From assembly GCA_025330725.1 (NCBI GenBank), contig JAIWND010000042.1, forward strand, positions 62,001 to 126,000: DNA of 64,000 nt. Reading direction: 5' to 3'. Shown piece after piece: positions 55,290 to 64,000 of this stretch. The notes under the pieces were generated by a model that saw only the letters and a list, made by a program, of their open reading frames with translations, had not been told where the DNA came from and did not search any database. The stretch is from Chlamydoabsidia padenii. Lineage: Eukaryota; Mucoromycota; Mucoromycetes; Mucorales; Cunninghamellaceae. A program made the translations under genes and the position numbers. Numbering within the stretch: the first letter of the stretch is position 1; every line of letters starts with the position of its first letter.

Positions 55290-57765
55290 ATGGCTCGAAC
55301 CAGCAAAGCAACCATCAAATTCCAAAAGAAGAATTTGAAACAAACCATTGAACGACGAAGGAAGGGTGCAAAGTTAAAGCAACAAATTAATCGACGTAAA
55401 GAACGACGACTCCACAGTGGACATTCAACCAAAAGTAAGTTGTTTTTGATTACTATGCATTAGATCTAACCACTTTTTATAGATACTGATGCTGCTACCC
55501 CCGATCAACCTGTACAGGAAGATATCAAAGAGTATGTATTCCCTTTTTATAACAAGTGCGTGACTGATCTCTTCTTTTTTTCTTTAGATCCACCTTCGCT
55601 ACTGATAATGTGGACGCCTACTTTTGCAACTATATGCTGAATAGTGAAGATACTCTTGATTTGGAAAACGACGAGGTAATGGAAGGGCTTTATATGGTAT
55701 GAGCATTTTGAATAATAACGTCCTGGATAATATAGGAACAAGATGCCGATGGACTGGATGCATTTGAAGCGATCGAGGATGAAGAATCACGGGAAAAGGA
55801 CATGGAATTGGATCTGGCACACCAAGAAGAAGATGACGAAGAAGATGTCGAAGAAGTTGAAGACGAAGAAGACGAAGAAGACGAAGAAGACGAAAAAATG
55901 GATATCAGCGGTGATGAAGATCAGGTGACCGTGGTGACAAAGGAGTTGCTAACAACATGGACTAGAGCAGCAACCAAGAAATCACCTGAAGCATTCAAAC
56001 AACTTTTACTGGCCTTCCGAAGTATTGCTTATGATGATGCCCCTTCCACTTACCGAGTCATTAACAGCAAAGGTAAAACAGCAACACTACCCCCGAGGTA
56101 TTAACACGTTTATTATTATTATTATTATTATTATTATTGTTATTAGTGTATACGAAGTTAGTGGTGGCAACAGTGACGGCAGCCTACCCTATCTTTAGTC
56201 AACATTTATTGGTCAACAAAAAAGTACGACATCCAGCCAAGACACGATTTTGGCCCAAACTCGGACGTGTGGTACGACTCTTCCTGAACAACTTGGTACG
56301 ATTTGTACGTGATTTAGATCAAGATGATTTATTGGTAGACATCCTACAACATACTGAACCTTGTGCCATGTATTTTGGCTGTTTCCCCACTCTGACTAGA
56401 GAATACCTCAGGGTAAGTTTCCTAAAATAAAAAATAAAAAATAAAAAAGACGTTGATGGATATATGACTGACTAGTGTTGCTTCAAATAGGTTCTCCTCG
56501 ATCGATGGGCTGATTTCTCATTGACCGAAGATACTCGATTGGTGTGCTATAAAGCGATCCGGGCTCTAGTAGTAGATGCGGTGGATGCGGACACCAAACA
56601 AAACTTTTTATCTGATGCACTCAAGGCGGTTTATTTGACATTTGCTAAACGCGCAGCGACCAAAATGGATCAACATACGCAGGTACCATTGCAACAAATG
56701 ATGGACCAAGCCGCCGACCTGTACACTGTCGATCCCAAACTCAGTCACCAACATGGACATATCTATGTACATCAATTGGCCGATCGCCTCAAATCAGCTC
56801 GAAAGGCCTCAAGTTTCAAGACGGTGTATACTTGGCAATATATTGGGTGTTTGGACTTTTGGGCTAATGTGGTGGCAGTGACTTGTAATCCGGAATTAGG
56901 GGCAGCTTCACCCATGCAAGCTCTTTTGGCACCCATTGTCGACTTGTCCCTCCACACTCTTAGGTAACGTATATATATGTATATATATATATAACACAAG
57001 GTTATTAACTTGATATGATGGTGGGAGAATAGATTGAATCCTACTGCACAATTCCTTCCTCTTCGTATTCATATCTTACGCTCCTTGATCGCCTTGATTG
57101 ACTCGACCGGGTTATATATTCCTTTGGCACCCTTCTTGTTTGAAATCTTGGGAAATGAAGTCTTCCAGATCAAGACCGTTGCTGATGTTACCGATACCTT
57201 TGAATTGGAATACTACCTCAAAACGCCTAAAGACTATCTACAAACAAAGGTTTATCAGGTAAAAAAAAAAAAATGGATAGCTATTTTTTTCAAGTGACAC
57301 AGACTGATCAAAACGGTTTTTATATTGTAGAATGCGGTATATCGTGTAGTGTATGATAGTATCGTGGATTACTATGCCTGTTTCGGGCTTTCCATTGCGT
57401 ATCCCGAACTAGCCATTCCAGCTATCGCCAAAGTAAGAAAGATATCTTACCATCATCATAACTTTACTCATCTTTTTATTTATTATAGCTTAAGGATCAA
57501 CGGGAAAAAATGACAGGGTCCAGATTTGTTAAATCTTTAAAACAGTTAATAGAAAAGGTAAGAAGCACTCTCTGGAAAAAAACAATACTAACTGACTGTA
57601 CTGGTTTAGATGGAAACACACAAGAACTATATCGAACAAAAACGGGCGCCTATTGAATACACGCCTGCTAAACTGGATGAAGTCTCAGCCTTTTTACGAA
57701 ACACTGCTTTTGATCAAACACCTTTGGGCGGATTCCTCATGAAACGCGCGACTCTACAAACTTAG
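55290..57765 (+). CDS. nucleolar complex protein 2 (NOC2-type ribosome biogenesis factor)
   Basis: Ten exons: 55290-55434, 55483-55531, 55588-55675, 55736-56072, 56147-56412, 56491-56963, 57033-57258, 57331-57432, 57489-57557 and 57610-57765; product 636 aa. The basic N-terminus (KATIKFQKKNLKQTIERRRKGAK) is typical of NOC2. An acidic stretch (EEDD.EEDEE) follows, then the conserved helical repeat core: LRSIAYDD-type and YTKLVVATVTAAYPIF, LDRWADFSLTEDTRL, FKTVYTWQYIGCLDFW, PLRIHILRSLIAL and KTPKDYLQTKVYQ. In yeast, Noc2 pairs with Noc1 and then Noc3 to move pre-60S particles from nucleolus to nucleoplasm. The protein is somewhat shorter than the yeast one (about 710 aa), mainly in the terminal tails. 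Confidence 0.93.
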
Positions 57766-57993
57766 ACCTCTCTCTTTTTATATACGATTTGTTTAGCATA
57801 GTCTCATAAATATATATCTCGTCATTTGGATTTTAATAAACTAGAATCTCTTACAATAAATCGGGCTGGTTTATGCACCCTCTGATGGTTCAAAAAAATA
57901 AACGTTTTTAAATCCCGCCAAAAGTTTTTTTTTTCTTTTTGTCAACCTTTTATATATATATATATATCACGTCCCTTCTCTTTCTAATCATCT

Positions 57994-59496
57994 CATGGCA
58001 TCTGAAACCAAAGAACCTGGTGTCGAACATCGGGATCCTCAATACTTTGGCTACTATGCAATGTTACAACATCAGGTAAAAAAAAAAAAAAAAAAAAAAA
58101 ACATGATCATGTTTCGGATCAACAAAGATGATATAACCCTCTTTTATGAAAGCAAAACATGCTTCAAGATAACGTGCGGACGTCCACTTATAGGTCATCC
58201 ATATTATTGAATGGACCTCAATGTTTCCAGGACAAGTTGGTCATGGATGTGGGTGCTGGATCAGGCATCCTGTCGTATTTTGCCGTCCAAGCCGGCGCCA
58301 ATCAAGTCTATGCGGTGGAAGCCTCGGGTATGGCCAACAAGATGCAACGACTCGTCCAGACTGCTAAAGACACAGGAAAGAACGCCTTTTTAAAAGACAA
58401 GATCACGGTGATTAATGGTAAATTGATGTCTAAAGTATTCTTTTTTATATAGACTGACCCTTTTTTAATTTGGTGATAGCCAAGATTGAAGATGACGACT
58501 TGCCGATCCCTCAAGTCGACACGATCGTCTCTGAACCTATTGGTGTACTTTTATTCCATGAACGTATGGTAAGTAAACAGGACGGGGGTGGATTAATTTG
58601 ACTGACTGACTTTTTTTCTTTGTAGTTGGAAAGTTATATCTTTGCCCGTGATCATTACTTGAAACCTGGTGGTGCTATGTTCCCATCTAAAGGTGGTATC
58701 TTTTTGGCTCCTTTTACTGATGCGACACTTTGGACAGAAACCATGGCCAAAGCTAGATTTTGGTAAAAACTCGCCCCTTTCTTCTATTTCATCCATATTA
58801 ACACCTTGTTTTAATAGGGAACAACCTTCATTTTATGGTATTGATCTCACCTCTTTATACGACGAAGCTAAGGCGGAAATGTTTGGTATGCCCGTGGTGG
58901 GGCATTTCGACCCCCGCCAATTAATCACCACACCCACCACGGCCGCCCACCACGTCGATTTCGCCACCGTCACTCTTGACGCACTCAAAGACATCTCCAT
59001 CCCCTTCTCATGGCCATCCGCCTATACTGGTCTGATGCATGGTGTGGCCGGTTGGTTCGACTTGACATTTGCACCCCCCACAGATAGTACGGACACTACG
59101 GTAAAATTGGATACGGGGCCTGCTGCGGAACGTACGCATTGGCAACAAGTGCGATTCTTATTCAAGGAACCTTTGGCGGTGAATGCGAACCAAACGATTT
59201 ATGGCTGGATGCGTTGCATAGTCAATGATATGCGAAGTTATACCATTTATTGTCAAGTCACGTTGGATGCCAAACGGGTGATGGATCCGGCCGGTCTCAC
59301 ACTGGATGGTCAATTTGAATCCAGTGCGCCTCATGATCCGGTGGTGCGTCGTGGTCGATGGGAATTGCATGAACAGACTTATAATTATAACTATAACCCG
59401 GATTTGGTCCAGCCTGGTCATCAACCTGAATACGCTTGTCTTTATCAACCTGATATGCAAGATTTAATGGAAAGCATGTATGAAGACCTCTCTTAG
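57994..59496 (+). CDS. CARM1/PRMT4-like protein arginine methyltransferase
   Basis: Five exons: 57995-58075, 58153-58417, 58480-58568, 58626-58762 and 58818-59496; product 416 aa. The start has [24 protein letters not shown] and then the SAM-binding motif [10 protein letters not shown] (57-66) with the ribose-binding Glu83 in AVEAS. The double-E loop [13 protein letters not shown] has Glu134 and Glu143, which hold the target arginine. The C-terminal barrel contains the THW loop (297-299). The catalytic core keeps every signature and most resembles CARM1 (PRMT4). It lacks CARM1's long C-terminal activation tail. Type I enzymes of this class make asymmetric dimethylarginine on nuclear substrates such as histone H3 and coactivators; substrates here are unknown. 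Confidence 0.92.
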
Positions 59497-59509
59497 AATA
59501 GGATTAGTT

Positions 59510-59512
<3 letters not shown>

Positions 59513-59548
<36 letters not shown>

Positions 59549-59583
59549 AATCTTTATTATCCAAATAAAACATTATCATTTGT

Positions 59584-59630
<47 letters not shown>

Positions 59631-59650
59631 TCTGTCGGTCAAATAGGTTG
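59513..59650 (+). repeat. (CA)n(TA)n microsatellite and 40-bp T-tract
   Basis: CA repeats (59511-59532) run into TA repeats, then, 40 bp on, a T-tract of about 40 bp (59590-59629), directly after the methyltransferase stop. Confidence 0.85.
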
Positions 59651-59833
59651 ATATATAAACAAGCCTTCATTTGGAACGCGGGGGCATATACATTGATGAC
59701 AAGTCCATTTTTTACCTATATGGCTTTGCGGAGGTACTTTATATGTATGTACATACAGTAGTAGGAAAAAATAAATAAGGCACAGTGGTCTACTTCTCCC
59801 TTCCATTCTTAACCTCTTACTTTATTTTTTCAA

Positions 59834-61252
59834 AATGTAATACGAACTCTCTGTCTGATGACGATGTCTTTTATGAAAACGACTTCGTACGCCTGTCTGA
59901 CGACGACGAGTTTTCCGACGACGATTTGGACCAGCAATCATTGGCTCTTGCAGTGGCAATCTCGAGAGAACAGCGAGCGGAATCTCCTGTCAAGCAAAAC
60001 CGCAAATACAAGTACAGAAACAGGACTGCGTCACAACAAGATTACTTCTGCAGCAACCCTATTTAAAGCGACGAAGATTTCGCACGACGCTTCAGAATGA
60101 CTTGCCAATTGTTTCTACGAATTGTCGCCGACGTGGAACACCATGATCCTTACTTCCAGCAACGGTCCGATGCCGCTGGTCGTCCTGGACTCACTCCCCA
60201 TCAAAAGGTGGCTTCGGCAGTCAGACAGTTGGCATACGGTACGACTTCTGATGCATTCGATGACTACTGGGTCAAACAACGCAACTGGAGTGTCTTCGAA
60301 ACTTCTGCGATGCTTCAATGGCGGTGTATGGTGAAGAATACTTGCGGAAACCAACGGTGGAAGATTTGGAGCGGCTTTTGGAGGAGGGCGCGAAGCTGGG
60401 ATTCCCTGGAATGTTGGGCTCGGTTGACTGCATGCACTGGCAATGGAAGAACTGTACTACTGTGTGGCACGGTCAGTACCAAGGCAGATACAAGAAACCC
60501 GCGGTAATCCTCGAAGCGGTGGCATCGAATAACATGTGGATTTGGCACCACTTTTTTGGTCTCCCGGAGTCCCTCAATGATATCAACGTATTGGATCGCT
60601 CGTCTCTGTTTAGGGAACCTATGGATTGCACTGCTCCTGTGGTCAACTTTTCCGTTGATGGCCAAGAATACAACACTGGGTACTATCTCGCTGATGGGAT
60701 TTATCCTCCGTATGCAACATTTGTCAAGACGATTTCCGATCCTCAGACAGAGAAAGAAAAGGTAAGTACATACACATTTGGGAAGTGCTTTGACTAATAT
60801 GATATTCTTTTTTTTCTTTTCTTGTATAGATCTTCGCTCAAAGACAAGAAGCATGTCGGAAGGCAGTTGAACGGTCGTTTGCGAACTTGCAAGGTAAGTT
60901 TCACATTTTGGTCTCCCCAGGTAGGTCGTGGCATTTGGATGATTTTAGCAAGGCGATGATAGCGTGCATCATTTTGAACAACGTGACAGTCGAAACCCGT
61001 CGGAATACAGCTCAAGCACCACCAACGACAGCAGCCACATCCTCACCACTGCCATCACCTGAACCAGTGAGAGCGACCTTAACACCTGCACCATCACTTT
61101 CCGTCATGCCTGTGTCTCTCGAACCTTCTTTTGAACGTTTCCTCGGCACCTTTGAATTCATCCGAAATGAGGCACTTCACAAACAACTGCAGGCAAACCT
61201 GGTAGAGCATATCTGGCAGGAACACGGCAACACCAGTGGCGGTAATATATAG
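59834..61252 (+). pseudogene. PIF/Harbinger transposase (DDE_Tnp_4-like), broken
   Basis: The N-terminal part (SDDDEFSDDDLDQQ, then SPVKQNRKYK) meets an in-frame TAA at 60064-60066, then continues FRMTCQLFLRIVADVEHHDPYF and LTPHQKVASAVRQLAYG. Near 60275 a one-base loss shifts the frame, after which FCDASMAVYGEEYLR, LGSVDCMHW (first Asp), GLPESLNDINV (second Asp) and YLADGIYP are in order. One intron (about 60761-60829) precedes KAVERSFANLQ with the third acidic residue, and the end at 61252 is low-complexity. These are the conserved blocks of Harbinger endonucleases. Two lesions make it a pseudogene. Confidence 0.85.
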
Positions 61253-61298
61253 TAACAGTTGTATATTAACACCAATAATTAACAGACACAAAAAAAAA

Positions 61299-61333
<35 letters not shown>

Positions 61334-61366
61334 TGGGTAGCAAAATCAATTGGTAATAGAATAGCC

Positions 61367-61512
<146 letters not shown>

Positions 61513-61879
61513 GAAGAATAGTCAAGCATTAGAATAGGCATGATTTTATTTATATTTATTGATAATGATAATATAAAAAACAATAACGATACTATTTATT
61601 CTATTCTATTCAATATAGGGTGTTGTTGTTGTTGTTGTTGTTGTTGTTGTCACTGTTGTCACTCGTGGTGGTGATGGTGGTGTCGGTATTGATGATGTTG
61701 TCGGTGATGTTCATTTTATATAGGTGTCAAATTATATATAAAAAATATAAAAAAGCAGAGAGGAAGAGAGAGAGAGAGAAAATCCCACTTGGCACCCCAC
61801 TAGGTCTGGTGGGCAAGCAAGTGGGAATTCCGCTCCACTCATCTGAGTGGAGGAGTTAGTGGACCACTGTGGCATGGCT

Positions 61880-62300
61880 TTTTTCAAATCCCACTCAATT
61901 AAGTGGAGTGGGGGAAATTAAGTGAATCACTGTGGATATTCTAAGGGGATGCAAGTTAACACTGTCAGGTATTATGTCATTAACCAACAGTAACAGGATC
62001 ATCCCGGGGGTGTCTCTTCAAATAAGGACGATTTTATTTTATCCGACTTGTTAAACATATCTTATAGTATAGTGAATAGTTTATAGACAAATAAAAGATG
62101 TTTATATTTAACTGATGAATATGTATTGGTGTAGAATAGGAGTTTTTTAGAATACAGTTGTGTTAAAGATGGATTAGGGCGTTTAATACACTTACGCTTA
62201 TCTCTTAGTTACAAAGCGTAATTTAGTATTAATGTTATCATTTTCTGGAAACCCTTATTTTTACAATATTGAATTGTACCACCTTTGTGTTGTTAGTCTG
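61880..62300. other. intergenic DNA
   Basis: No gene. 62095-62155 resembles 4100-4165 ('aaaagatgtttatat...gtgtagaatagg'), a dispersed repeat shared with the left end of the window. Confidence 0.4.
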
Positions 62301-62309
62301 AAGCTTATG

Positions 62310-62430
62310 TACACCTTTTGCCAAAGTGATGTCGCAAAAAAAAAAATTAAAGTGTCGCGCTTTTAAAAAAAGAGTGTCGTATGTTTTAGAAAAGAGTGTC
62401 GCACTTTAACTTTTTTTTGCAAAACGTGTA
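62310..62430. mobile_element. 117-bp Tc1/mariner-type MITE with TA duplication
   Basis: TA at 62310-62311 and 62429-62430 flank inverted ends CACCTTTTGC and GCAAAACGTG. Inside, three copies of GTGTCG with A/T runs form a near-perfect hairpin ('ttaaagtgtcgc' and 'gcgacactttaa'). No coding capacity. It is not obviously derived from the composite element, whose end is CAGTCATTTC. Confidence 0.65.
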
Positions 62431-62582
62431 CAGTATTGTGGGCATTTTTGGATGAGCATCATGTGTGATCGACTAGTTTGTACCACCAACGCTCTTGGTA
62501 GTATAATATATAGAAATTAGTAGAGCTTCCATTTTTTCTTTTCTGTTTTGATTCACCTTTCAAAAAAAAAAAGAAAAAAAAA

Positions 62583-64000
62583 ATGACAATAAATGATTCT
62601 TCTGGTGAGTAACTTTGACTCCTTTTCATGAAAGCAGATAGGTTGACTTTTTTAACTATCAGATAGTGACGAGCTTTTCTATATTGTTCTGGTGGATATC
62701 AAAAAAACAGTTGAAACTCTCCATATTCAATGTGCTAAAATCCCCCTTGGAGCTGACTGGAAATTTGTCGCCATTTCTTATCGCTGGGGTGAGCTAGACG
62801 AGGAAATTGTCCCCACCATTGACTATAATGCCCATATCACTTCATTTAAAGTCCAAGATTTTATCACTTTATGTAAAATGGTGAGCCAAGAGTCCGAACT
62901 CGGTGCGATACCGTATGCCTGGGTGGACGCCATTTGCGTGGACCAAATGAATGAAGCTCGTAAAAAGGAAACCATCTATCGTATGAACGATATCTACGAT
63001 CAAGCCACCTATATCCTGGCCGTGCCTGATTTGCACTTGGAGTACCTAAAGAAGAATCCTAGTAATGCCGAATCTATTGAACACATGCAACAGAATGCAC
63101 TTTTAATTTACCACATTATGCAGAGAAACGCCAAAGAGTTGCACGCATTGGACGATAACACTCTGGAAGAATGGGAGGTGCCCAAAGCGAATCGACCCGA
63201 TATGGCTAATTATGTGCTCGACTTTCATCCTGAAGAGGTAGACTGTGCTTACTTGCTGGATAAGATGGAAACCACTGCCGATGATTATGCCAATTTCTGG
63301 TCCGAGTATAACTGTTGGGCCTCTGATAAGATTGTGGTAGATATCTTGTCCAACAATGATGCAACAACAGTGACGGAGAAGAAAAGGGACTCACCAAGTT
63401 TTTACAGTGACCTCAAGCATCGATTCCGTAAACTCAAGTCTGTTTTTTTATCCCATCCCAACATTGAAGAAAAGAAGGTTGACAATAACAAATTACAGCA
63501 ATTGATCATCATGTTACAAGTCAATAAATGGAGCTCGAGACTTAAAGAGAGAGACGCAATGGTCAGAAACGTGATGAAATTCTTTGAGTATCTTGTTAAT
63601 GACTGGAGCGATCGCGTCTGGGTAATCAGCGAATATCATATCAGCAAGAAGAAGCGAAAGCTAAAGTACTGGTTTATTTCCTTTTCTGAATATGAAGAAG
63701 ACTCACTTGAAGGGATGCCGTTTTTCGAACTCCGATTCCCTGGTTCTGGTGATTTCAGTGCTGATTATCAGCCTGAAAGTGTGGAAACCCAGTTGTTCTA
63801 CAGTTCAACACAAATATTGATGAAATATGGGATTGATTTCTCTAATCATGTCAAGAGCACACTTGTCGATCGGCATTTTTTACAACTGATGCTCAAATCC
63901 AAGGCATCACGCAACCCAGATCGATTCAATGCTGTGTTACCAATCTCCGATGATTATCGTCAATATTTCAAAAACAAGGATACTGTCAGCAGCTGGAACA
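62583..64000 (+). CDS. HET-domain (heterokaryon incompatibility-type) protein, 3' end outside the window
   Basis: Exon 1 is 62583-62604 (ATG, seven codons, GTGAGT donor, phase 1). Exon 2 runs from 62663 to the window edge without a stop, giving at least 450 aa. The HET-domain blocks are clear: VAISYRWGELDEE near residue 45, YAWVDAICVDQMN near 95 and the following IYRMNDIYDQATYILAV. The remainder is helical and charged, including LEEWEV and a Trp-rich segment DRVWVISEYHISKKKRK. In filamentous ascomycetes HET domains trigger cell death after fusion of unlike hyphae; in a mucoralean the role is unknown. Because the frame is open at the edge, length and C-terminal domains cannot be judged. Confidence 0.85.

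Overview
The window looks like nuclear DNA from an early-diverging filamentous fungus, most probably a mucoralean (Mucoromycota). This is inferred from AT-rich intergenic DNA with long A/T tracts, many short introns (about 50-120 bp, GTAAG donors, CTAAC-type branch sites before the acceptor), a secreted GH134-type mannanase, and a heavy load of tnp2-like, Harbinger, Helitron/Pif1 and Tc1/mariner remnants. No species can be named from sequence alone. Exon structures below were worked out by hand from splice signals, reading-phase agreement and protein continuity.

Layout. 1-7 kb: an intact GH134-like gene, a deleted copy of it, a Helitron/Pif1 helicase remnant and a 2.2 kb element with CATGAT-rich inverted ends. 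7-18.4 kb: genes for an MFSD1-like MFS transporter (-), a secreted orphan (+), a 687-aa crotonase-fold protein with a Cys-Pro repeat tail (-), and an Ariadne-type RBR ubiquitin ligase (-). 18.7-22.7 kb: two neighbouring genes (-) of a seven-helix membrane family with a Cys-x-Cys-Asp-Trp-Arg-Leu signature; a third, frame-disrupted member lies at 47.7-49.3 kb (+). 23.4-26.5 kb: a 3-hydroxyisobutyryl-CoA hydrolase gene (-) and a decayed partial copy just upstream. 27-28.9 kb: two small membrane protein genes (-).

29.5-47.2 kb is mainly transposon debris. A degenerate tnp2-type element (about 29.5-39.9 kb) is split by a 5,407-bp composite element (32315-37721) flanked by TA. That element has two mirror-image arms of about 1.7 kb, each with a Tc1-type DD34E transposase gene, around a cargo gene that combines two C2H2 fingers with a PD-(D/E)xK-like signature. 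Further on are a companion ORF of the tnp2 element, a second diverged relative of it, an MCT-like transporter relic and a LINE end.

49.4-64 kb: a MITE, an AMT/MEP ammonium transporter (9 exons), a TACGG-rich non-autonomous element, NOC2 (10 exons), a CARM1/PRMT4-like methyltransferase (5 exons), a broken PIF/Harbinger transposase, a small TA-flanked MITE and a HET-domain gene that runs off the right edge.

The host genes are mostly unrelated housekeeping or transport functions. The two crotonase-fold genes and the three seven-helix genes are the only visible paralogue sets. The unusual material is the nested transposon block, the seven-helix family and the crotonase protein with the Cys-Pro tail.
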